DNA from: Burhinus oedicnemus
Taxonomy: Eukaryota; Chordata; Aves; Charadriiformes; Burhinidae
Direction of reading: 5' to 3'
NCBI GenBank assembly: GCA_008921705.1
Contig: VFFE01006808.1
Location: forward strand, 4,250 to 68,249
Length of the DNA stretch: 64,000 nucleotides
The position numbers and the translations under genes were made by a program. Positions 24,701 through 36,700 of the stretch are shown here, in pieces. The stretch's first letter is position 1; each line of letters opens with the position of its first letter. Under the pieces are notes generated by a model. That model worked only from the letters and a program-made list of their open reading frames with translations. It was not told the DNA's origin and did not search any database.

Positions 24701-27700
24701 GGTCTGTGTGCTGACCTTAAAATATTAAGGTCAGGATAGACAGGCGATTAGCGAGATTCAGTGCAAGAGAAGGAGTCTGTCTTCTTGGAGACAGACCTCT
24801 CTCTTGTGTAAAGACCTGTCTCCACCGCTGGTCACTGTTAGGCCCTTATATAAAGCTCATGAAATTTTCTCGAACTACTATTCATTCCTCCCAAGGCTTT
24901 CCTTGGTCTTTCCTCACTGTTTTACCTTCACATCTATTCAGATTCTCCAGTAGCCTCTTGTGAGGGGTTTTGACAAAAGCCATAAATTCATGACCTGCTC
25001 AGTCCTAAGTTTCTTTTATGCTGGACAATAATATACATTGTGCATGGTACAAAGCACTTGATGATGTGGTGAAGACTGTTTACAGAGTCCACCACCCGCC
25101 CTCCCAAGCTCATTAAATCTAAAACCAAGGACAGCCTTGAACCAAAGTCTTCAGTCTGTGCCAGAGCCTCAAAGAAGTTCAGATCCAGCTTCATACTTCA
25201 CAGCTCTGGCACCAGAGCCAAGACAACACCCCTTTTCCCCTTAACCTCCACTGTAAAACCCTGATCCAACATTTCCAGATGGTGCCACCTCTTGTGTCCC
25301 CAGCCAGACACAAAACTCTGAGACTGGAGTTAAATGCAAGCTTTTGATGAAACCAGTCACCCTGATTATCCTTCCGTACAACTACTTGCGAGCCATTGGG
25401 AGGGGTCTGAAGAGAACATGTGTGGCTGAAGCACTTGCTGTAGTAAGATGATTGTCAAGCTGAGACTTGGAAGTGATTTCTGGAAGCTGAAGGAAAAAAT
25501 TTCATGGAGATCTGCCTTCCTCAACAAGCAACTGTAGCAATAGGCTATTGAAAAAACAGTCCTGAAACTCATTGAGGGAGGGAAGCTGGCAAAAAAGAAC
25601 TTTAAAACAGGTCTTTCACAGCAGTGTAAAACTTTTAAGGGTTGAACATCACGCACTTGTAAAAGCAGAAGGTCTGGGTCTGCTGTGCAGGTGTCAGGAG
25701 TAATTATTTCCAGTTACTTATTGAGAAACACTTTAGATGTTTTGACTGTAAAGTGTAAGGGGCTTTGCCAGAAAACTGACACTGAAGAGGTGGAGGGAGA
25801 GGCAGGAAAAAGAGAGACAGCAGAAATAGGAGAGAACACACAATACATTTATATTCTAGTGAAGCAGTTGCTGTTTTGACTATTTGGTAGCCTGCTGGGA
25901 CTGATGACCTTAAGGGTCTGCCTTGCATTCACTGAGGCCAAGGAGAACCTTGCCTCCAGCAGGTAGTAAGCCAAGTTATAAAAGCATGGTTTAATTTGAT
26001 AGTCATCCTCACATTTGCAGCTCGATTCGGAAGTGGCCAGTGTTTGCTGCCTGGTCAGCTCTGGAGTCACTTAAATCTGGAGTTTCAGCTCTGAAATCAC
26101 TGGCAATCTTGGTTTATCTGTTTGTCATTACATGCTGCAGAGTGAAGTTCACCATTTCCAGAATCCTGGAAGATAGACCTGCATGTCTAAACCCCTCTCC
26201 AGAGCCTGCAGCTCTCCCCAAGCTCTCTGTCCCACTGTCTCACTGCCTTCACTATTAAAAGTTTCTCATGCCAATCTGAAAGTCCCTGGCCAGGCTGTAA
26301 CCCCACCACCTTATCCACATGGACACAGGGAACAGGCAGCTCCTTTCCTTACAGCAGCAGCTGTTGGTACACCCAAAGCCTGTTATCATGACCTTCTTAA
26401 ACATTCTCAATGTTGAGCCAAATCATGGCTTCCTCTTTTTGCTAAGTCAACCAAGAGAGAGTAAAACCAACAACCCTGAGACCCCCATGAGTGAGGCAGC
26501 TTACTTACCAAGGTGACTAAGGGCCTCTTTATCCCACGGCCAAGTGGCAGCACCAGCCAACTCTTCCCTCACTGAACTGGCGAAGTAAACGTTGAGGAAG
26601 TGGGTGCTGTTCAGCTGCAGTGCCTCCTTCAGCTCCTTCACACTCACATACGCCCTGCAAGGACAAGGGAGAGGAGACAGTCAGCGTAGACTTCAATGGA
26701 ACAAAGAGGAAAAGCAGGAACCACTGTAGCTACCCTGGAAAGTGTGCAGCAGACCTGGAGACCCCATCCTCAACCCTCTGAAACTAACAGCACTTAGGAA
26801 AGTGTGGCAAAATTCAGCAAATTTCAATAGGGTGCCCCATGATAGTATTAATTCTGCTGTGAGGTGCATGAATTGCTAGTGAGGGGTTTGTGAGGGAGGC
26901 AGTCACGCAAGTCTGAAGAACTTTTTCCAATTACAGTAGCTTTGTTGACGAGTTCTACTCTTAGAGAAGGTTATCCAACAACAGGGACAGAAGAGACTCC
27001 ATAGAATAGCATAAAAGGAGACAAAATGGGAGAAGAAACAATGGGAGAAGAAAGAAAATGCAGAGGTCAGTCCTGCTAGGGAAAAGAGAAGGGGTTTGGC
27101 ATCAGGAAAGTGAAATTTGAGAAAAAAAAGTGTTTTTTTCTCAAGGTGTGAGAAGAGAGAAAGGAATCCAGAACTCCAGCTGGTTCCAACAAGGGGTTGT
27201 CCCTGATACAGGTCACGGCAGGAATGGACATCAAACCTTATTCTTGGGAGCTGAGAAAGTTCACCAGCTGGGGCCAAGAAGTCTCTTCTCCAGCTTCTCT
27301 AGCCTGTCTGGAAAAGTTCACAGCCATGGCTCTCCACTCTATCCTTTTCCCCAGTATAACCAGTATGCCAGAGGTGGCAAGCACAAGGGGTCCCTGCAGA
27401 GCTCAGGCATATAACACATCAAGAAGCATACTACTTCACACCCATCCCTGTGTATTGTATAAGGGAAAGCATGAGCAAAAGGTATCTCAGAATTTGCTCT
27501 GAGACATTTGCCTTCCAGCTCTGCTCAAAATGGACCTTGGAGAAGAGTGCTGCCTTGGTCCTCCCAGCACTGAGCCAGCAGCAGGGCCCTCTTCAATGAA
27601 TCTGTGTCTGCATGTGATCCGAATCCCTTCTGAGAGGAGGTCTGGGATGTCTGCAGGAGCCAGGGCAGGGAAGCACAAAAGGTCCCAAAATAAGCTTAAT

Positions 27701-30700
27701 GGGGAGAGAGGGACATCTCTGGAAACAGCTCCATCAAAGGACGTTTACTGGGGAAAGCTTCCTGACAACACTCCTGGCTGTCTCTCCTCCCATGTCCAGG
27801 AACAAAGAGCTGCAGGAATTAAATATATACTGGAATGGGCATATCAAAGACATCCATTTCTAAAGGACACAGGAAGGTAATGGGCTGGGAGAGGTGGGTA
27901 GGCAATAGGCATTGCAGCAGAGCAGTAACACCCGTGGGTATGTCCAGGTGTCCACAAAACGATCTTCATCAAATGGCATGCCTCTCAGAACTTCAGGTGT
28001 CACTCTCCCCTCCGTATGATTGTTTCTGCACAGGTCAGAGGTCTATATTGCATTCTGTATTGCATTCACCAGTACATCCACATTCTCAGTGCTGATCTTT
28101 AGGGAGTTCATGTCCTCAGCTGTGTAAAATGATCAGGATCTAACTTAATAATAACAATAATAATTCCAATAATAATAGCAGTGGGATTGCAGGGCCTTGG
28201 GCTGTGCTGCAAATGACAGATACTCTTTTGAATATAGTACTACCATTTCCACCATCAGTGCCATTAACCTCACAGGCTGAGACAGCATTAGGACAGGTAG
28301 CTCTAGAAGACGTTGTTTCTAAGTCTTCAAAATCTGAGGACCCTGACTCGCGGTTTGTGAAGCCATTAATTTAAGAGATTCTAAGCAGGAGAAAAACTCA
28401 CGGAAACGCTTCAAATACATCACTGTGGAATGATGATGGAAATGCACCATTGTGGAAATATGTCATAAGAATGACTAACCTGCAGCATAAGGCCAACAGC
28501 AACATTAAGGTGGTGGAAAGCATTTCACTTATTCCCATGCTTCCAGGAGCAATTGGCATCTTTGAGCTGCACGGAGAGATTATGAAGGGAATGTGTTTGT
28601 TTCTTTACACTGGACCAGCCATAAAGGGACACCAGCTATATTTGAACGAGCAGCTTCTGTAAAAGCTGCATCTATTAGTGCATTCCTCACCTCATTGAAT
28701 TATGGAAGGAAGGACAAAAAGCTGAGCATGGGCTAAGGGGAAAAAGCACATTCTCATCCAAGATGTGAAATGGGAAGGGAAACCAACAAGAGATGTGCAA
28801 ATACACTGCTTGAGATGGCAAGATCCCTAGCCAAGTTATTATACCAACAGACCTGTTTAGAGAGAGGCTGCTACAGCAAATGGAAAAGGAGAAAAAAAAA
28901 GGGGGGGGGGGGGGGAGAAAGAAAAATAGGATTCCAGAAGCAGACTAGAGCAGGATGGCATGTAGAATGAAGCCCGGTAAACCCAAGGGTGGCCACTTCC
29001 CTGAATCTGAAATAGCCAAAAGACTTTCAGAAGCCATTACTGACTTGGGAAGTGTCAGATAATCAGGATCTGCTGACTACCTCCCCCCTACAATCAGCCC
29101 CAATAGGCCATACTGGGCTGGAAACATCTCACCCACCTTCCCAGCAGCAAAGCAGCTCCGAAACTTCAGTCCCTTTAGAAAATCTTGGCTGGACTATATG
29201 GCAGCATTTAATGGTGAGATGGGATGACCAGCTTGTCTTCACCAGGCCCCAAGATCTCCTACCACAAAGCAGCATTCCCAGAACACTTTCCCCAGCCACA
29301 TCAGCTTGCGGAGAGAAAAATCTCCCAACCGGAAATGGCAAATTAGGAGAACATGATCTCTTCTCTGTGATGCCTCGCCTGAGCATCCCAGACACGCGCC
29401 ACGCTGACGCCATCCCTTCAACCCAACCAAGACGGGAGCAGGCCGGGAGGAATAGATAGGGAGAAGAATAAATAAACCTGAAGGACATATTTGTGGCATG
29501 ACTCGGAAGGAAGAGAAGCAAAAGTTTCATAGAAATAAAGCGTAAAGGAGGGAGAAGGGGGAGAGAAAGTCTCCTTCACGCACCAGAGCTGCTCGGGGGA
29601 CACAGACTTAAAAATAACATTGATTCCTGACCTATGATATCTTGGAAAAATAGCCCCAAACCCTTCCAGGCCGTCCAAATTCCGAGAGCTGACGTCAGCC
29701 CTATTCAGAGGGATATTCCCGCTGCCCCTCTTGTGGAGACATGATGTTTTTCTGGCTGTCGCCTGCCGTTCCCTTGACACTAGCAACATTTTTTGTCAAC
29801 CCTTAATTATAAATAACTGTAATTTCCTCCATTGAGAGATTTGGATGGTTCAGGGCTGTGTCAGGGGTAGGGGGAGCCGTTCCAGTAAAGATGAATGGAG
29901 GAAGAGGGGAAAGGACCCCAATTTCACCGACTACAGCATGGAAAGCACAAATATCCTCCTGCTGGTGTCCCCCAAGACACAACTAAGACCAAAACAACTC
30001 TAGAACGGGCAACTCCAATTCCCCTCAATCCACATTTCCCACTGGCATCCTTAGCTTAGATGAGGAGCATGTAACTGGCGTCTTTGCCTGTCGCTTACTG
30101 CCAAGGTCACGCTCTCCCTCTTCTTCAGCACTTCTGTGATTTTCCCAGGGGGAAGGCAGAGCAGCCTTTGGTCTCCACAAACAGCCTAAATGACAGCCCT
30201 CTCCTCTGCTCCTCAAATAGCTTCAACGCCTACAAGACTAGAGTATTCCAAACTAGATGATATTTACAGCAGGGTGGGCACTGCAAGCCAACACACAAAC
30301 ACAAGAAAGGCCAGAAGGACACATGAAGGCATAGCTATCAGTTAAGCAGCAGAAAAACCAACCCCAAAAAATAGGGCAGAGGATAGAAGAGAGACAGAGA
30401 AGGGCCATTACGTTTTCCAGGTTCAAAGCAAATATTTTTCCAAGAGCATCCAAAACTCACTGGTGAGCAGCTAGCTGCATGGTATTACCACCTTGACCTG
30501 GGGAGTATTTGCAACCCTGGGAGAGTGGAGCTTGCAAGAAGAGTATATGCAACAGTAGAGGGAGATTAGGGACAGGAGGGCTATGGACTGCCATTGTTAG
30601 AAATGAGCGTGGTCATGAACACCATCTGAAACTATGGTATTTGAGAGAACGAGTGCAGATATAAGGGCCTCTCTCATGACAGGTGCTCACCTGTGATACT

Positions 30701-33700
30701 GTTGACTTAAAGTTCTGCTGAATGACACTAGCTTACAATCTGACTTTAAGGCAGGCTTAGGTATGACACTGCATACTGTTTTACTTTTGGGACTCATGGT
30801 TGGTAGAAGGCAGATGGGGAAGAAGCCTGGACCTTGTTTTGCTCTACAGCAGCACAGTGGATCCACACTGATGTTTGTGTGGTCCTGGTGCTAGATCAGA
30901 AGCACATGGCTCTGTATGGGACGTAGCAATGTGCTGTCATTGTGTGACATTTCAGGCTATCAAAAAAAGGAAAGGAAGATGAAGTCCAGCAGCTTCAGTG
31001 ACTGTGTCACCATAGAATAGTGGAATCAGAGACTCATAACTGCAGGTGAAAAGGACCTCCACAGGTCATCTAGCCTGACTCCCTTGTTCAAAACAGGTCT
31101 AATTAAATCAGGTTGCTCAAGGCTATGTCCAGCTGAGATCTGAACAGCTCTGAAGACAGAGCTTTCACAATTTCTCTTGGCAACATATTCCAGTATTTAA
31201 CCACCCTCATGGTAAAAAAAATCCTAATGTATAATCCAAATTTCTTATGTTCAAACTTGTGTACATTGCTTCCTGTCCTATCATCACGCACCTCTTCTCA
31301 GAGTCCTGCTCCATCTTCTCTGTGTCACCCCATCACATCAAATGGGAAAGCCATCAAATGACTATGGCTTTACATGGAAAAATATTACCACACTTTAACA
31401 CACTGTCTAAAGACCGAAAGCTTCATTTCTGATCTTGAAAAATCATGTTCCATCCATGATCCCAGGCCTCCCTGGAGAACCCTCACATCCCTTTCTCATG
31501 CTTTTCCTTGGACAACTTTGTCCTAGCCCATGGGACAGACAGCATCTTTTTACTTGTGAATGTAAATCAAGCTCTGAGCTGGTTTGGTCAAAGGGGAAGT
31601 CTTGACATATTCTGGAGAGACAGAGCTGTTCCTGCTTTTCCAGGAAGCAATTTCTGGCAGCAACAACAGGACCACTGCTGGTGCATAGGTGGGAGAGAGG
31701 AGAGGATCTGCTAATCTACGGGGCAGTAGAATGGACAGTCAAGCAGTAACACAAGCCTAATGTGATTTAAAGTAGGAGAAAAGCAGCAAAAGTGGCACTT
31801 TTTAGTGACAGCCATATCATAACAAGAAGTCTTGGGGCCACAAAAGTGGCCATTACCACTGAAAGGCAAAAGGTGGCACTTCTGAATGAAAAGCAAGGCC
31901 AACACGTACCCTGTGCAGTACCATAAATCAAACTGAATCCTCTGGGTACTGCAAAGGATGAAGTGTGTAATGCCACAAGAATTCCACTGTAATTCAAAAA
32001 TAGGAGTCTTTTCCCTGTAGACATTTCAGAGGGGATGTGGGAGTGGGGTTGGGTGGAAACTATCCAAGTGCCCTCCATGGACAACTGGAAAATACTTGAG
32101 ACCCAGCCAGCTCCAGCTAACCATACAGCCTAATGGAGTCACAGGGGATTCCTGGCCCTACTTTCATGTCCTTCACCCACCGCAAGGAAATTCCTCTTCC
32201 TACTCCCGCCAAGCAAGGAAACTCCCTTTTTCCCCAAACCTCTGCTTGACAAATGAGGAATCCCTCAGACGTCCCAGGAACAAGCACCAGCCTGCCAATA
32301 ACTTTTTTGGTGCATGGACAACACATTCTCCCAAGGCTGCAAAGGGTTAACGCAATGTGCAGCAGCCTTCTTTCTGAGGCAGGCAGCCACAAGCATAAGA
32401 GCCACAACTCAATCCATGAAGGCAGGTGCTGCATCAAGTGGCATAAATATTTTCAGAATGCAGACTCTTTAAGCTTTCCATATCATCGAGAAATGGTCCT
32501 CCAGATGTTGAGCTAAAGTGAACATCTTCCAATTCCCCCCACCAAAGGACTCCTCTCCATGGTGGCTCTTTAGGGGGGGTCTAAAGAGATAATCCTCCAG
32601 ACTCGGGCTCTCTGCTTGCATACAGGAACCCTCCTTGCTAGAATTTGTGAACCCTCATCCCTGTTCCCATTACATGTATTCCCAGGGGATGCTCAGCCTT
32701 GCCTCCCTTCTGCCGTGCTGCAGGAAGACAAAGCCCATTACCACAACATAAACAGGACATGGTACCATCTTGGCACAGCACACAAGCCAAGATGGGTTAC
32801 TTGGTCTGCCTCCAGACTAGACTGATGGTGGTTCTGATAACTGCAGCTGTCTCACGCTCTGGATTTACCTGCCCTGAAATTTCTGGTGTTAATGCAGCTT
32901 GGGGAATGCAGTATTTTTAGGAAAAAGCTTAAGTCCTTCTGTACGTGTTAAGACTATTTGCATCCCCATTACCATGGTCTAGGTGCTCTGGCTCCAGTCC
33001 AGCACTATGCTGCCACAAACATCATTGCCAGCATCATGACAACTTGACAAGGGAGCAACATCCAAATGACTCTCATCTGGACAGGCTTTGGTAACACAGC
33101 CAGATACAAAACACATGCAAGGGATCACAGGAAGCACAACACTGCTGGAATACCCTCTCATAGTCCTCAGGAGTCTCTCAACATCTTCACTGGGTGTTGG
33201 ACTCCAGCCAAAGAGCATTTGGATACACAAGGGATGAGGGCATTACACACCTCTTGGACATGCCTGGAAAAACCCACCTCTGAGGCACTGACAGCATGAG
33301 TAGAACAGCCTAGGAAGCAGCCATCACTGGCAGCACTACTTAAGAGACAGTTTAAAATTTGCATGACTGTCTGAGTATCAAGATGTCAAAGAGGGCAAAA
33401 TGCTCCTACATGAGGGCCCTCAGGATCAGGGGTTTCCCTTATGCATGAGCAATTCCTGTTGGATTCAGAGGTAATCCTCGATCTCCATGTAGGAGGTGGG
33501 ATTTGGCTTTGGGACTGAAGCAATAGCAGATGTTGCAGGGTCAGAGAGTTGCACTGGCAAAGCTGCAGACAGGATCACAAAGACAAGTTGTGGTTTGAGG
33601 CTGTGACCCTTCCATATAGATTTACTGGGGCAAGGGACCAAGAAGCCTGCAGATCACTAGAACACAGCAGGCAAGCTCCCAGTTACATCAAATGGTAGCA

Positions 33701-36700
33701 CACAGCTTTCTGAGGTCAGATTTGGGAAAGACAAACAATAACATTAGTGTTAGACCAGAAAACCCCAGAGGGCATTTTGCCCTGAGATAAGCTGAAGAAT
33801 AAGTGCTGCTAACAATGGCATGGCCCAGCTATTCCTGGAAGTGTTTGGTAAAAAGTTATTCATTAAGTCATCACTGAACCAGCCAAAGGCAATTCTATTT
33901 TAGACCTGGTTTTGGTAAGCAGTGTAGCAATTATGGAAGAGCTGATGAGTGAAAGAAAACTTGGCCTGAACAAATAATGAGTTGATTCAGATTAACTTAA
34001 AATGGAGGGATGAACACAGGTCTTAAACTAAGAATTGAAAACCAGGACTGACCAGCAGACACCACTGCATCTGAGATGCTGAGGAGAATGGGGTGAAATG
34101 GGAATTCCCTGAAATCAAGCTGACTCCAGTGAAAACAAAGAGCAAAAGACCCTTTTAGAAATAAAAGGAGCAAAAGAAGGAAGGAACAGATCTGCTGAGC
34201 AGGGAAGGTGGAGCTGAAGCTCAGGGTGATTGAGATACATCCCTGGACAAAATTAATATATGGTCTCCACCTTTATTCAGGATTGTGAGGCAGAATTCAA
34301 GTTCCCTTTCAGTGGGGTACAACAAGATTAAAGGCATGGTACTAGAGCAAGCTCAAGATAAAGCAAAAAAAAAGGTGGCAACAGTTGGATGTTGGCTGAA
34401 GTGCCATTTGGATGGGGTGGGAGGGAAGATGAATTGCTGGGAAGGTGGCAGCGAGTCCCAACTCTGAAAGGGAAGGGATACTGGGATACAGAACAAAGGG
34501 CAAAAAGCAGGAGGGAAAAGTGCAGAAGTAGAAATGTTCAAAGATAAACAAAACTTTGGATGTAAAACATTTGCAGCAGGAGCCTGTGGAAATGCCACCC
34601 TGAATCCAGAAGGACTGACCACAGGGCAGCTGGAGAACAGCTAACATAATACATGCAGTGATGTCTACACGGGTGGACAAAGATCTTAACAAGATGGGCT
34701 GATCTGGTTGTCCTCTCTCCAACAGGCCTTAAATCCACCCGCAAATTTCAGCAGACTTTCAGGTATAAAGGTCTCCATGTTATTACTTTCATCCTCCTAC
34801 CCCATCTTTCAAAAAAATAATGGAAATGCTCAAATACAGAGACTGATGTAAATGTGATCACCTGAAGGTCAGTGAAGGACATGCAATGCCCTCTCTGGGC
34901 AAACTCTGAATACACTGTTGAGGATGCCAAATTTTTAAACAGCTGCCTGGACTGACAGATCCCAGACCCTGCCAGTGTGAATGCAGGCAAAGGCACACTG
35001 CACTTTCTGGCTTTTCTCTTGGGAAGTCACAGCCAGGAATCTAGGACTTCTCTTTGACTCTGGCACCATGCCAGGGCACCTGATTTTAGAAAACCCACGT
35101 TAATTCCTCCCCACCAACCTGTTCAGAGACTGCTTTTCTGCCACACACTGGTTTCCTCTCTGCATCTTGTTATAGCTCTGTTGACAGCTTATATGCAGGG
35201 CGAGGGAGCAGGGACCAGTTTTAAGGCTGGTTGCACATGGCACACTGGTACTCATGTTTTGGGGCTTGAACCGAGGACGGTGCCCCACTTGTGCTGAATA
35301 CATGAGAATAAGCCTCAGGAGAGGTTTACCCCCAGCCGTGCTCTCACAGTATGGTGAGCACCCTCAAGACACCCATGCCAATGGGTGCACATGCCCTAGG
35401 AGATCTTCTGACCTCCCCTTCCAACACTGTCTTCAGATACAGCCTCCTTTTGCAGCTTCCTGCTGGAGCCTTTGCCAAATTTGAGGCTTCTCTTGGAGAA
35501 TGCTAAAGCACATGGACCATCAGTCCCCAGCCCCTGGGATTTCTGACCAGCTGTCCTGGTTTCAGCCAGGAAAGAGTTAACTCTCTTTCCAGTGATTGCC
35601 GTGAACAATACATATTGTTTTCATTGTTGCTAGGTGATGTTTATGCTTTTCAAGGACTCTTTTCAGCTTCCCATAGAAGCTGAGAAGGAATATAGACAGA
35701 AAAACGAAAAGGCCAATAGAATATTCCGTACCATAGACTTCATGCTCAGTATATAAATGGGGTTAGCCAGGGGGTTAGGCTCCTGCTATCACTGCTCCAC
35801 AGTGCCAATTCCCCAGGCAGTGAGAGTGACTTGTGGCATTATTATTATTGTTGTTGTTGTTGTTGTTATTTCCCTTTTCTGATATTGTTCTATTAAACTG
35901 TCTTTACCTCAACCCACAATTTTTTTTTTCTTTCCCCTCGTTTTCTCCCTCTTCTCCCTACCCTTCTTGGGGGGGAAAGGAGAGATGAGCAAGCAGCTCC
36001 ATGGTCCTAGTTGCCAGCTGGGGATAAACCACTCCACTGCAGGAGTGGGGAGCTCCTTCCACTGCTCCTCTGAAGGGACAGGGATATTCAGTGGCTCTTC
36101 CATCAGCACAGATTAATCACATGTGCATCAGATACTTGGATCATTGGAAAACACTAGTTTCATGACGTTTGTGCCCTCAGGACAAGGCTGGCATACTGCC
36201 TCACTCAGCTACTAGCTGCCATGCATATGATGGGCACCACGGCCTGTCTGAGGGCCTCTTAGGATGGCTTTGCTGAGAATCCCAGCACATCTTCACGTGC
36301 CTGTGTAGGTTTCCTGGCTATAACTGAGGTACACCAGCCCTAGGACATCTTAGGAGGAGGTAAGGTTTTTGAGAACCACTCATTTAGACCCAGGCACCAG
36401 CATTTTGTCCAAGTTGCATTTCAGTTTCCAAAAAAAATTCCAATGGTTGTGGCTACTTGATAGACGTATAGTCTCTCCTGAGCTCCTGGAGGAGTCAATC
36501 CTGCACTGCAGAAAGCACCAAGACCAACTACCAACAATCCCAAATGGTCAAGTGGTCCTGGTGCCTGACACAGAAGCCATTACATTATGATCCCAGGAGA
36601 AAGTCCCACAACACTTGCTCTAGAGTTAGATGTCTATACTCTCCCCAGGGACAGGAACCCATGTGTTCCCCTTTATTTGCCTCAAATTAAAATCCCTTAA

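Larger units (their letters stand above)
20010..26508 (-). other. PAPPA2 intron 3 (6.5 kb)
   Basis: A GT-AG intron in phase 1. It holds a CR1 3' fragment (23173-23480) and a 24-nt palindrome of AGGTCA half-sites (24711-24734). Otherwise unique sequence; no extra exon recognised. Confidence 0.75.

Noticed and set aside
31788..31885. Three short AAAAGTGGC-type repeats
   Set aside because: Units are short, unevenly spaced and imperfect; not enough for a tandem repeat or motif array.
33700..34260. Possible old LINE interior
   Set aside because: Some phrases recall ancient CR1/L3 coding sequence, but I could not trace a consistent frame or order.
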